A stretch of 64,000 nt of DNA from the NCBI RefSeq assembly GCF_003217775.1, contig NZ_QJVJ01000003.1:616836-680835 (forward strand). Reading direction: 5' to 3'. The stretch's first letter is position 1. Each line of letters starts with the position of its first letter. The position numbers and the translations under genes are program-made. Of the stretch, positions 50,939 through 59,914 are shown in pieces. The notes beneath the pieces are model-generated. The model searched no databases and had not been told where the DNA came from. It was given only the letters and a program-made list of their open reading frames with translations. Source of the DNA: Paenibacillus flagellatus. GTDB lineage: Bacteria; Bacillota; Bacilli; Paenibacillales; NBRC-103111.

Positions 50939-53650
50939 TCATTTCGTGTCCGCGGCGATTTTTTGCTTCAATTCGTACAGGAAGTTGATGGCCGCAAGCG
51001 GCGTCATGTTGATCAGATCGACGGCCTTCACCTGCTCGATCAGCTTCTCGGCCGCAAGCTCCGCCTTCGACTTCGTCTTGGCCGCCGGCTTGTCCGCCCG
51101 GTCGCCGTCGCCGAACAGGCTGAGCTGCACGATCGGGCCGCTTTCCTTGACGGCGTCCGCCTGCAAAAGGTTGCGTTCGGCCGTCTCTTCCGGCTTGGGC
51201 CGCTCCACGGCCGGCTTCTCGACGCCCGCCGCCGCCTCGTCCGCATGCTGCATGACCGACGAGATCGCTTCGAAGCGGCTCAGCAGCTCGTACGACCGTT
51301 CGATGATCGAATCCGGAAGCCCGGCGATGCGCGCGCAATAGATGCCGTAGCTCGTATCGGCGGCGCCGCGGATCAGCTTGCGCAAAAACGTCACGTCCTG
51401 CCCGCTTTCCTTCACCGCCATGCAATGGTTGCGCAAGCCCGCAAGCGCCTCCTCCAAATGCGCCAGCTCGTGAAAATGCGTCGAGACGAGCGTCTTGCAG
51501 CCGATCCGGTCGTGCAAATATTCGATGACCGCCTGCGCGATCGCCATGCCTTCCCCCGTCGACGTGCCCCGCCCGAGCTCGTCGATGATGACGAGGCTGC
51601 GCGACGTCGCCTTCGCCGTCATCGTTCGGATGTCCATCATCTCGACCATGAACGTGCTCTGGCCGCCGACGAGGTCGTCCGCCGCCCCGATCCGCGTGAA
51701 GATGCGGTCGACGATCGGCACGACGGCACGCTCCGCCGGTACGAACGACCCGATCTGCGCCATGATGCAGATCATCGCGACCTGTCGCATGTACGTGCTC
51801 TTCCCGGCCATGTTCGGCCCGGTTATGAGCAGAACACGGCCGTCGTCGGACGCCATCTTCGTATCGTTCGCGATGAACGAGCCGTCCTTCAAGATCGCTT
51901 CGACGACCGGGTGGCGCCCGTCCTCGACGTCTAGCTCGTACCCGTCCGTAATCGCCGGCCGGCGGTACCGGTAGACGGCGCCCACCGTCGCGAACGATTG
52001 CAGCACGTCGGCCGCGGCGATCGTCTCGGCCAGCTGCTGAAGCCGCTTCACCTGGCCGGCCAGCTTCTCCCTCAGCTCCATGAACAGGCCGTATTCGATG
52101 TCGACCATCTTCTCCTCGGCTTCGAGAATGAGCGCTTCTTTTTCCTTCAGCTCCGGCGTCACGAACCGCTCCGCGTTGGCGAGCGTCTGCTTCCGCTCGT
52201 ACCGGTGCTCGGGCAGCGAGCCGAGGTTGCTGCGCGTCACTTCGATATAATAGCCGAACACTTTGTTGTAGCCGATTTTGAGCGACTTGATGCCGGTCGC
52301 TTCCCGCTCCTGCCGCTCCAGCTCGGCGATCCATTTCTTGCCGTTCGTGCTCGCCTCGCGTAGCTGGTCGAGACGCGCGTGGAAGCCCGGCTTGATCAGC
52401 CCGCCCTCGCGCACCGATACCGGAGGCTCGTCCACGACGGCGTCCTCGATCCATTGCCGGATATCGGCGCACTCGTCCATCGATTCGCCGAGCTCGCGCA
52501 GCGTGGCCGATCCTGAAGTTTCGCATATGCGGCGGACGTGCGGAATTTGCTGCAGCGACAGCTTGAGCGCGACAAGGTCCCGTCCGTTGGCGTTGCCGTA
52601 CGAGATCCGCCCGACGAGCCGCTGCAAATCGTATACTTCCTTCAGCTGCTGGCGAAGCTCCTCCCGGACGATCAAGCCGTTGTACAAGCAGTCGACCGCC
52701 TCGAGACGCTTCTCGATGTCGGCCCGGTTCGTCAGCGGCTTGTCGATCCAGCGCCGCAGCAGCCGGCCGCCCATCGAGGTGACGGTGCGGTCGAGCAGCC
52801 AAAGCAGCGACCCTTTCTTCGATCGCTCGCGAACCGTCTCCGTCAGCTCGAGATTGCGCCGCGTGAACGGGTCCATCGTCATATGCTGCCGCCGTTCGTA
52901 CGATTCGATATGCGTAATGTGCGTCAGCGACCGCTTCTGCGTCTCGCTCAAGTATGCGAGCAGCAGCGCGACGCCGTCGCGGGCGACGGGGTCGACCGCC
53001 ATCCGTTCCTCCTCCGGGAAATGCTCCGCGAGCAGCCGCTCGTCCTTGCGCTCCCAGTCCGTAAACAGCTTCGTCGACAGCCAGCCCGCCGCCGACCCGC
53101 GCAATTCGCTCAAGACGCCGGGATCGCCGATCAGCTCCGCCGGCGAATAGACGTTAATTTCGTCGACGAGCTGCTCGATCGACCGCTCGATCGCGGTGAC
53201 GAACAGCTCTCCGGTCGACAAGTCGCATGCCGCAAGACCGTACCGGTCGTCGTCGGAGGCGATGCAGACGAGGAAGTTGTTTTTCGTCTCGCCGAGCGTC
53301 TTCCCGTCCATAACCGTCCCCGGCGTCACGATTCGCACGATTTCCCGCCGAACGACACCCTTCGCCTCCGCGGGGTCCTCGACCTGCTCGCAGATGGCGA
53401 CCTTGTATCCTTTTTCGATCAGCCGGGTGATATACGATTCGGCGGAATGATACGGAACGCCGCACATCGGAATGCGCTCCTCCGCGCCGCCGTCTCGCCC
53501 GGTCAGCGTAATTTCCAGCTCCTGCGCCGCTTTGACGGCGTCCTCGAAAAACATTTCGTAGAAGTCGCCCAGGCGGAAAAACAAAAACGCGTCCTGCGCC
53601 TGCGCTTTGACCGATAAATACTGCTCGATCATGGGCGTATATTTGCTCAT
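50939..53650 (-). CDS. mutS: DNA mismatch repair protein MutS
   Basis: Recognises mismatches and small loops. The 903-residue protein starts MSKYTPMIEQYL with the mismatch-wedging FYEMF (GDFYEMFFEDA), a core/clamp region, and the ABC-type ATPase: Walker A TGPNMAGKSTYMRQ, Walker B LVIIDELGRGTS, and SGQDVTFL and HFHELAHL segments. ATG at 53650 preferred since GGGGG is 6 bases upstream. Follows the amidoligase and cotE genes, as mutS follows cotE in B. subtilis. Confidence 0.98.
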   Translation of the reverse strand: MSKYTPMIEQYLSVKAQAQDAFLFFRLGDFYEMFFEDAVKAAQELEITLTGRDGGAEERIPMCGVPYHSAESYITRLIEKGYKVAICEQVEDPAEAKGVVRREIVRIVTPGTVMDGKTLGETKNNFLVCIASDDDRYGLAACDLSTGELFVTAIERSIEQLVDEINVYSPAELIGDPGVLSELRGSAAGWLSTKLFTDWERKDERLLAEHFPEEERMAVDPVARDGVALLLAYLSETQKRSLTHITHIESYERRQHMTMDPFTRRNLELTETVRERSKKGSLLWLLDRTVTSMGGRLLRRWIDKPLTNRADIEKRLEAVDCLYNGLIVREELRQQLKEVYDLQRLVGRISYGNANGRDLVALKLSLQQIPHVRRICETSGSATLRELGESMDECADIRQWIEDAVVDEPPVSVREGGLIKPGFHARLDQLREASTNGKKWIAELERQEREATGIKSLKIGYNKVFGYYIEVTRSNLGSLPEHRYERKQTLANAERFVTPELKEKEALILEAEEKMVDIEYGLFMELREKLAGQVKRLQQLAETIAAADVLQSFATVGAVYRYRRPAITDGYELDVEDGRHPVVEAILKDGSFIANDTKMASDDGRVLLITGPNMAGKSTYMRQVAMICIMAQIGSFVPAERAVVPIVDRIFTRIGAADDLVGGQSTFMVEMMDIRTMTAKATSRSLVIIDELGRGTSTGEGMAIAQAVIEYLHDRIGCKTLVSTHFHELAHLEEALAGLRNHCMAVKESGQDVTFLRKLIRGAADTSYGIYCARIAGLPDSIIERSYELLSRFEAISSVMQHADEAAAGVEKPAVERPKPEETAERNLLQADAVKESGPIVQLSLFGDGDRADKPAAKTKSKAELAAEKLIEQVKAVDLINMTPLAAINFLYELKQKIAADTK

Positions 53651-53731
53651 GTCCATCCCCCAACCGCGATTGATGCTCCGTTGCATGGCTGCATCGATTC
53701 TATCAATCTATTATAGCATAAATCTTCCGAT

Positions 53732-55051
53732 TCACCTTGTTCGAGAGGGGGAGGCCTCGATTTTCCAGCCGGCGCGGATGTCCCGGCTTTCGTCCCAGCT
53801 TTCGCCGGCTTCCATCATCGCATAGAGCGGCTCGATCCACGCCGCGTATCGTTCGTACTCCGGCAGCCGGCGAACGTCGCCGGGCAGCGGCGCCGCGGCG
53901 ACCCGAAGCGGCGGCTTGTCGCCTCGCATATACGCCCGCAGCATTTCCGGATCGTGCAGCGGCGTGCGGGGCAACGATGCGTAGTGCGAGGAGACGAGCG
54001 CGGCCAGCGCCAGTACGCCCTTCGCCACGCGAGGCGAGACGAGCCAGCTCGGCAGCGTCCGGTATTCGAACCCGCCGTGCGGCTGTCTCCGGAAATCGCC
54101 GGGCGTCCCGTATCGGGGACGGCGCGCCGCGGCCCGGTCGTCCTCGAGCAGCGCGAGCGGAAGCGCCACGTAGTTGTCCAGCGCCCGCAGCAGACGGACG
54201 TTCAGCCACAAGCCGCTCATATGGATATGTCCGCCGAGCGCGAAGCCGCGGGCCGGCATCCCGCCGGCCAGCCATTTCACGCCGGGCGTATCGGGAATGT
54301 GCCGGGCCGCCGCCAGCAGCCCCCTGCGGATGTGCATGATGAGCCGGGCCGGGTCGGCGCTCGGCTCCGGGCGCAGCTCCGCCAGCGGGTAAAGGACGCG
54401 GTCGCCGATCCGGACGACGTCGCAGCCGGCGCGCCCGCGCTTGGGCAAATAAGCGGACGCCGGCACGACCCGGCCGTCGGCGTTTGCGAGCAAAAACTCC
54501 GGGTCGGCTCCGAGCGTCGCAGGCGACGTCCGCGTCCGCTCCGCCTCCCAGCCCGCGAGGAACCGTTCCCGCGCCGCCGCCAGCGCGGCGTCCAGCTTGC
54601 CGTTGCCGGCCGGCAGCGGCTCGATCGCCGCGAAGACGGGACGGCCGGCCGCATCCGTGCCGAGCTCGACCGCCCCGGCGTCGAGGCCGCAAGCGTACAG
54701 GAGCCGCGCGGCCGCCCGTTCCGCGCGGCGCAGCGCCCTGTCCGCGGAACCGGCCTCGACCGGCTCCCACAGCCGTTCGCTTCGGCCGGGCGGCCGGCCG
54801 CCGAGGGCACGCGATACGAATACGGTATTGGACGCGTACCGCTCCGCGGCGATCGTCTCCAAATGATACAGCGCAAACCGGTAACGCCGGCTAGCCGATC
54901 CCGTTTCTCCGCCATCCGCCCGATCCCTGTACCCGAGCGCGTCAAGCGCAAGGCCGATGCGCTCCGGAGCGACGGCGGCCGGATCGTCCTCCGGTCCTTT
55001 CAGCGCAGGCGCAGGCCGCGTTCCTCCGCGTACGGCAACGTTTCCGTCCAT
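53732..55051 (-). CDS. COOH-NH2 ligase-type 2 (amidoligase-like) protein
   Basis: A 439-residue protein of the phiEco32-like COOH.NH2 ligase-type 2 group (PF14395), an ATP-grasp/glutamine-synthetase-fold family thought to form amide bonds. Seen: the marker LGADPEFLL (180-188), a central GFALGGHIHMSG metal/nucleotide motif and FEYRTLPSWL. The N-terminal 170 residues are Ala/Arg-rich. ATG at 55051 after GGGGGAG. It sits between cotE and mutS, so a role in cross-linking or modifying spore-surface peptides is possible, but this is inference only. Confidence 0.82.
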   Translation of the reverse strand: MDGNVAVRGGTRPAPALKGPEDDPAAVAPERIGLALDALGYRDRADGGETGSASRRYRFALYHLETIAAERYASNTVFVSRALGGRPPGRSERLWEPVEAGSADRALRRAERAAARLLYACGLDAGAVELGTDAAGRPVFAAIEPLPAGNGKLDAALAAARERFLAGWEAERTRTSPATLGADPEFLLANADGRVVPASAYLPKRGRAGCDVVRIGDRVLYPLAELRPEPSADPARLIMHIRRGLLAAARHIPDTPGVKWLAGGMPARGFALGGHIHMSGLWLNVRLLRALDNYVALPLALLEDDRAAARRPRYGTPGDFRRQPHGGFEYRTLPSWLVSPRVAKGVLALAALVSSHYASLPRTPLHDPEMLRAYMRGDKPPLRVAAAPLPGDVRRLPEYERYAAWIEPLYAMMEAGESWDESRDIRAGWKIEASPSRTR

Positions 55052-55131
55052 CCCGCTCCCCCGTTTCCCCGATCGCGGCCGGCCGGCGCGAATCGGCCGG
55101 ACACGTCGTCGAAAAATGATTTCCCGCAAAC

Positions 55132-55156
55132 AAAAAAGAGGGCGAATGCCCCCTGG
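55132..55156 (-). terminator. cotE terminator
   Basis: GGGGGC/GCCCTC hairpin followed by TTTTTTG on the minus strand, 50 bases after the cotE stop. Confidence 0.65.
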
Positions 55157-55205
55157 CGAAACGAATTCTCCGGCATAAACTAAAGCAAGTAAGTAACAGT
55201 AAGTA

Positions 55206-55775
55206 TCAGTTCACCTCGTCGTCGAGCAGATCCGGATCGAGATCCTCGAAGTCGCCCTCGTCGCCGCCGTCGAAGTCGGCGTCCTTGTCGCCCAAATCGT
55301 CGCAGCCTCCTTCGCAGACGAGAACGCACACTTTCGTCTCCGCGATCATCTCGACTTGGAACTCCCGCTCCACCCGGATCACGACGCCGTTACCGGAGGA
55401 CGAAACGTTGGCTTCCACGCAGTTCGGGTCCTGCGTCGCGACCGCAGCGACCTCGACCGTAGAAGCCCTATGTTTCGGATCGACATACGACAGCGGAATG
55501 AGCTCCACATAAGAGACCGTCTCTTTCGCCACTTCCGTCTTCTTGTTCCTGTCGTAAGAATACCAGATGTTGATATCGTAAGTACCTACCACTTCGACCC
55601 CGTCGCTCGATTTGACCGCCTCATATTCGTGGTTGATCACCCAGGCTCCAAGAATACTGGACGGACTGTGCGGCGGAGTTACGGTATGGGTCACTTGCGA
55701 AAACTTACGACCTTTGCCGCATACAGCTTTCGTGATGATTTCTCTGCAATGCGTATCTCTATCTGTAATCGACAT
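55206..55775 (-). CDS. cotE: Outer spore coat protein CotE
   Basis: Morphogenetic protein that assembles the outer spore coat in the mother cell. The 189-residue product matches CotE over its length: CREIITKAVCGKGRKFSQVT, SSILGAWVINHEYEA, YDINIWYSYDRNKKTEV and EREFQVEMIAETKV, then the acidic tail with GDFEDLDPDLLDDE. ATG at 55775 follows GGAGGAGG and gives a short N-terminal extension compared with B. subtilis. A sigma-E-like -10 is upstream. Order cotE-mutS-mutL is conserved. Confidence 0.95.
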   Translation of the reverse strand: MSITDRDTHCREIITKAVCGKGRKFSQVTHTVTPPHSPSSILGAWVINHEYEAVKSSDGVEVVGTYDINIWYSYDRNKKTEVAKETVSYVELIPLSYVDPKHRASTVEVAAVATQDPNCVEANVSSSGNGVVIRVEREFQVEMIAETKVCVLVCEGGCDDLGDKDADFDGGDEGDFEDLDPDLLDDEVN

Positions 55776-55810
55776 CCTGCAAACCTCCTCCATGACAATC
55801 ATTCACTTAA

Positions 55811-55818
55811 AGTGTATG
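55811..55818 (-). promoter_or_regulatory. Sigma-E-like -10 of cotE
   Basis: Minus strand CATACACT matches the sigma-E -10 CATACANT exactly, 36 bases upstream of the ATG. The expected -35 region is not a good match, so this is a partial promoter call. Confidence 0.4.
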
Positions 55819-55923
55819 CAGGACATTCGTCTAGGGTGACAACTTTTTTGAGGCGGGCCGATGAAAGAAAAAAGCGAAGACGGAAGCGGCCGCACGGCCG
55901 ATTTTTGCCGTTTTCTCCGTTTT

Positions 55924-56886
55924 TCAAGCCGGACTCGGGTACTCTACTTGCCTTTTATCTCGCTTCGCGATATTCAAATAATATGTTAGCTCGTGGCAAA
56001 GTTGGAGAATCGCGGAGCGCACTTCGAACTCCTCGCGCGTTTGCGGCAGCGGCATTTCCTTGAACCGGGCCTCGAGCCAAGCCAGCCGCTTCTCCACGTT
56101 GCCCGTATACGTGTCGCTCTTGACGTCGACGCTCAGCGCCTCGAACAGCTCGGCGACGAGCTGACCGTGCGGCAGGCTGCTGTACACTTGCGCGACGATG
56201 TGCAGCATGTCCTGAATCGACTCCAGCTGGGCGGCTCTCATCCGGAAATACGTCGTCCAATCCGCTTTCCCGGAAAAGAGCCGGTTCTCCGCCGCCCGTT
56301 CCGCTTCCCGCTCCCCGAGTCGGATCGCCTCATGCGCGTCGAGCACCTCGCTGCCGCTCCATACGTAGTCGGCGTCCCGCAGCGTGCGCGCGATGTGGAT
56401 GAAGATGGAGGAGAACAGCTCCTCCACCCGGGCGCGGGCCTCCTTCAGCTTCCGTTCCGCGTCGGGCATGTACACCACGTTCACCGCGGTCGCCGTACCG
56501 AGGCCGATGAGCAGCAGGGCGAGCTCATTCGCCACGATCGCAAGCGTAGCCTCGCCGAGCGAAAAAATATGGAACACCGTTACGCAGCAGGTGGCCAGCC
56601 CGTTTTGCAGCTTGACCCGGTTCAGCAGCGGAAAGGCGATCAGGATGAAGGCGGCCAGCACGAACAGATGAAACCCGAATACGACCATCATGAGCGTCGC
56701 GATGGCGAGTCCGAGCATCGAAGCGCCGATGCGGGCAAGCGACGTGACGATGCCTTTGCGGATCGTCGACTCGACGCCCAGAATGGCGAGCAAGCCGGCC
56801 GACATCGGGAACTGCAGGTCGAACTTCATGGCCAAATAAACCGCCAGCACGGTGGCGACCGCCGTTTTGATAATGCGAATGCCCAC
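55924..56886 (-). CDS. Aromatic acid exporter-like membrane protein (YqjA-like)
   Basis: A 320-residue protein of the ArAE_1 family (PF06081): four to five membrane segments in the first 140 residues (opening with IIKTAVATVLAVYLAMKF), then a long helical cytosolic region (RKLKEARARVEELF and REAERAAENRLFSG). Relatives are linked to small-molecule efflux; the substrate is not known. GTG at 56886 after GGGGGGAGGG. Its gene stands alone between cotE and the ABC importer. Confidence 0.88.
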   Translation of the reverse strand: MGIRIIKTAVATVLAVYLAMKFDLQFPMSAGLLAILGVESTIRKGIVTSLARIGASMLGLAIATLMMVVFGFHLFVLAAFILIAFPLLNRVKLQNGLATCCVTVFHIFSLGEATLAIVANELALLLIGLGTATAVNVVYMPDAERKLKEARARVEELFSSIFIHIARTLRDADYVWSGSEVLDAHEAIRLGEREAERAAENRLFSGKADWTTYFRMRAAQLESIQDMLHIVAQVYSSLPHGQLVAELFEALSVDVKSDTYTGNVEKRLAWLEARFKEMPLPQTREEFEVRSAILQLCHELTYYLNIAKRDKRQVEYPSPA

Positions 56887-57013
56887 GCCGGTTCCCTCCC
56901 CCCATTCTTTTTTTATATCGTACCCGACGACGCCGTTCCGCACAATCGGATGTTGTCGAAACGCCCCGATTTCGGCGCTATAGAGGAGGAGAGGACGACG
57001 TCGGAAAGCACGA

Positions 57014-57054
57014 AACCGCCCGACCGGGAATTGTCCGATCGCGCGGTTTTTTTT
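57014..57054. terminator. Hairpin downstream of ABC permease
   Basis: AACCGC-CGACCGG/CCGATCG-GCGGTT stem with an 8-T tract on the plus strand and a weaker T-rich side (TTTCGTGCTTTC) on the minus strand, where the ABC operon ends. Confidence 0.5.
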
Positions 57055-57068
57055 GGCGGGCGCTTCCG

Positions 57069-57908
57069 CTACTGCCTGCGGTGCAGCCGGCTCTCCGCAT
57101 AGGCGACGACCTGATACATGACGGTCGCGACGATCGCGATGATGACGAGGCTGCCGAGCACGAGCGTGAAGTTGAACACTTGGAAGCCGTAGATGATCAA
57201 GTAGCCGAGCCCCTGCTTCGAGACGAGAAACTCGCCGACGATGACGCCGACCCAGGCGAGTCCTACGTTCACCTTCAGCGTCGACACGATCGTCGGCAGC
57301 GTGGCGGGTAATATCGCCTTCCGGAACGACTGCGCCCGCGAGCCGCCGAACATGCGGACGACCTTCACGTAGTTCGCGTCGACTTCCTTGAAGCTCGTAT
57401 AGACGACGAGCGTCGTAATGATAACCGTAACCGCCAGCGTCGTAGCGATGATGGACATGACGTTCGGCCCGATGCCGACGATGAACAGGGGGCCGAGCGC
57501 CACCTTCGGCATGCTGTTCGCGACGACGATATACGGGTCGAGCACGCGGGCGAGAAACGGCGACCACCAGATCAGCGTCGCGAGCGCCGTGCCGCACAGC
57601 GTGCCGAGCAGGAAGCCGGCGCCGGTTTCGAGCACGGTCGCCCAGACGTGCGGCAGCAGCGAGCCGTCCGCCCATTTGTCCGCAAGCAGAGCGGCGATTT
57701 TGCTCGGGTAGCTGAACAGCAGCACGTCGATCCATTTGTTGCGTCCCGCGATTTCCCACAGCGCGATGAAGACGACGAGCACGGCGATTTGCGTCGCGAC
57801 GACCGCCGCCGCCGTCTTCCGGCTCCGGCTGCGATATTCGCGGAAGACGCGCTCGGTTAGGCCGATCCCGCCCGTTTCGGTCCGATCCCGTTCCGTCGGA
57901 TGCGTCAT
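57069..57908 (-). CDS. ABC permease, SsuC/ThiX type
   Basis: A 279-residue BPD_transp_1 permease with six membrane segments starting at about 33-53 and the EAA loop motif (FRKAILPATLPTIVSTLKVNVGLAWVGVIVGEF). The N-terminal 30 residues are hydrophilic. ATG at 57908 overlaps the ATPase stop (ATGA). Works with the adjacent ATPase and lipoprotein to import a nitrate/sulfonate/taurine- or thiamine-precursor-like solute. Confidence 0.92.
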   Translation of the reverse strand: MTHPTERDRTETGGIGLTERVFREYRSRSRKTAAAVVATQIAVLVVFIALWEIAGRNKWIDVLLFSYPSKIAALLADKWADGSLLPHVWATVLETGAGFLLGTLCGTALATLIWWSPFLARVLDPYIVVANSMPKVALGPLFIVGIGPNVMSIIATTLAVTVIITTLVVYTSFKEVDANYVKVVRMFGGSRAQSFRKAILPATLPTIVSTLKVNVGLAWVGVIVGEFLVSKQGLGYLIIYGFQVFNFTLVLGSLVIIAIVATVMYQVVAYAESRLHRRQ

Positions 57909-58699
57909 ACGGTCTCCCCCCTCGACTCCATCTCTTCGAATTCTTTCCAGATGCCGTTGAACAACGCATGAAAATCGGGCAGCTCGCGCGCCTTCATCGG
58001 CGTCTCGCGGCGAATCGGCTCCGGCACGACGATTTCCTTGCGCACCCGGCCGGGACTATGGTCGAGCACGATGACCCGGTCGCTCATGGCGATCGCTTCG
58101 GAAATGTCGTGGGTGACGAGAAGAGCCGACTTGCCGCGGCTGCGCAGCGTATCGGAGACGAGCCGCTCGAGCAGCAGCTTCGTCTGGTAGTCGAGCGCCG
58201 AGAACGGCTCGTCGAGCAGCAGAATGTCGGGCGACGTCATGAGCGTCCGCACGAGCGCCGCCCGTTGGCGCATGCCGCCGGACAGCTGATGCGGATACTT
58301 GGACTCGACGCCGTCCAGTCCCATTTCCTCCATCAGGCGGACGGCGCTCTTCTTCTGCTGCTCCGTCACCTTGCCTTTCAGCTCCAGCCCGATGAGGGCG
58401 TTGTCGAGAATCGTCCGCCACGGGAACAAGTAATCGTGCTGAAGCATGTAGCCGATTCGGTCCGACGGGCCTCTTACCCGGCTGCCGCCGACCTCCACCC
58501 GTCCTTCCGTCGGCTCGATCAATCCCGCGATCATCGATAGGATCGTCGTCTTGCCGCAGCCGCTCGGCCCGACCAGACTGACGAATTCGCCGGCCTCGAG
58601 CGCGAAGCTTACCCGGTCCACCGCCAGGAAGGCCCCTTTGCCGGACACGTAAACGTGCGAGGCCCCGTAAATGCCGACTGCCGTTTTCACGTGCGTCAC
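57905..58699 (-). CDS. ABC ATPase, SsuB type
   Basis: A 264-residue importer ATPase: Walker A GPSGCGKTT, Q-loop MLQHDYLFPWRTILDN, signature LSGGMRQRAALVRT, Walker B ILLLDEPFSALD, H-loop LVTHDISEA. The Q-loop FPWRT is typical of the nitrate/taurine family. GTG at 58699 with AAGGG close upstream. Middle gene of the lipoprotein, ATPase, permease operon. Confidence 0.94.
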   Translation of the reverse strand: MTHVKTAVGIYGASHVYVSGKGAFLAVDRVSFALEAGEFVSLVGPSGCGKTTILSMIAGLIEPTEGRVEVGGSRVRGPSDRIGYMLQHDYLFPWRTILDNALIGLELKGKVTEQQKKSAVRLMEEMGLDGVESKYPHQLSGGMRQRAALVRTLMTSPDILLLDEPFSALDYQTKLLLERLVSDTLRSRGKSALLVTHDISEAIAMSDRVIVLDHSPGRVRKEIVVPEPIRRETPMKARELPDFHALFNGIWKEFEEMESRGETV

Positions 58700-58723
58700 C
58701 GTCCCTTCCCCGTGCGTTTTCCG

Positions 58724-59737
58724 TTACTTCGCCGCCTCGATCGCCTTCCGCGCGTACGACGTATCGACCAGCGCCTTGTAGTCGGCGCGCTGCTTCAGTT
58801 CGCCCGCCGCCTGCATGACGTCCTGCAGGTTGTTCCATTCCTGCTCGTCGACGATCGGATCGGTCGCGAACGATTGCTGGTCCTTGTACCGTTTGACGAC
58901 CGCCTTGACCACCTCTTTATCCGTATCGGCGAAGTAGGGCGTCAGTGCGGCGGCGATTTCGTCGACCGGCTTGTCGTTCACCCATTTTTGCGCCCGGTGA
59001 ACGGCGTTCGTAAATTTCTGGATCGTCGCTTGATTCCGGTCCATGTAGCTTTTCTTCGCCATGAATACGGTGTACGGCAGCTTGCCGCTCTCCACCCCGA
59101 ACGACGCGATGACGTGCCCTTTGCCTTCCCGCTCGATCATCGTCGCCTGCGGCTCGAACAGCTGGACGTATTCGCCCGTCCCGGACGAAAAGGCGGCCGG
59201 AATGTTGGCGAAATCGACGTTTTGGATCAAATTCAAATCCTTGTGCGGGTCGATCCCCTTCTTCTTCAGCGTAAATTCGCCCGCCATTTGCGGCATGCCA
59301 CCCTTTCGTTGGCCGAGGAACGTGCTGCCCTTCAGCATCGACCAGTCGAACTTCGCTACCGGCTTGCGCGAAACGAGAAACGTGCCGTCGGTTTGGGTGA
59401 CCTGCGCGAAATTGACGACCGGATCGTCGGACCCTTGCTGGTGCACGTAGATCGACGTCTCCGACCCGACGAGCGCCACGTCGATCGCGTTCGACAGCAG
59501 GGCGGTCATCGTCTTGTCGCCGCCGGCTGTCGTCGTCAGCTCGACGTCGAGGCCCTCCTCCTTAAAAAAACCTTGGCTGAGCGCCACGTATTGGGGAGCG
59601 TAAAAAATCGACCGGGTCACTTCGCCGATCCGCACCTTCGTCTCGTTTTCGGCGGAGCCGGAGCAAGCCCCGAGCGCGACCGGAAGCGTAACGAGGACGG
59701 CGATCAGCGTGAAGAGCGATAGCGTCTTTCTGTTCAC
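58724..59737 (-). CDS. NMT1/SsuA-like substrate-binding lipoprotein
   Basis: A 337-residue lipoprotein with lipobox LGAC after the signal helix, then an NMT1/THI5-type binding domain (VRIGEVTRSIFYAPQYVALSQGFFKEEGLDVEL, about 33-65, and DVALVGSETSIYVHQQ). GTG at 59737 follows AAGGAGG and gives a proper signal peptide. No TPP, FMN or other metabolite riboswitch was seen upstream, so the solute stays undefined. Confidence 0.92.
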   Translation of the reverse strand: MNRKTLSLFTLIAVLVTLPVALGACSGSAENETKVRIGEVTRSIFYAPQYVALSQGFFKEEGLDVELTTTAGGDKTMTALLSNAIDVALVGSETSIYVHQQGSDDPVVNFAQVTQTDGTFLVSRKPVAKFDWSMLKGSTFLGQRKGGMPQMAGEFTLKKKGIDPHKDLNLIQNVDFANIPAAFSSGTGEYVQLFEPQATMIEREGKGHVIASFGVESGKLPYTVFMAKKSYMDRNQATIQKFTNAVHRAQKWVNDKPVDEIAAALTPYFADTDKEVVKAVVKRYKDQQSFATDPIVDEQEWNNLQDVMQAAGELKQRADYKALVDTSYARKAIEAAK

Positions 59738-59872
59738 GGTCAGTCCTCCTTGTATGATAAGTCGTATGCCCATCATATGCGGGAGCCCAGTTCGAGGTTA
59801 ACGTCTTTTCCAAGGTGCGAACGATTCCTCCGGCGGCCATGGACTCGGATCGAAAAAAGACGCCGATACGGC

Positions 59873-59900
59873 AAAAAGCGGAGAGCCCGCGCTCTCCGCT
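59873..59900 (-). terminator. Terminator after M32 carboxypeptidase
   Basis: AGCGGAGAG/CTCTCCGCT hairpin (59877-59885 and 59892-59900) followed by TTTTTGCC on the minus strand. Confidence 0.82.
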
Positions 59901-59914
59901 TCTTCATTCTAGTG

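Noticed and set aside
49523..51934. 803-codon plus-strand open frame
   Set aside because: Spans three well-supported minus-strand genes (S41 protease and mutS) and has no recognisable domain.
59738..59914. TPP riboswitch ahead of the NMT1-like ABC operon
   Set aside because: No CUGAGA-type core or paired stem is present; the region holds only a terminator and ribosome site.
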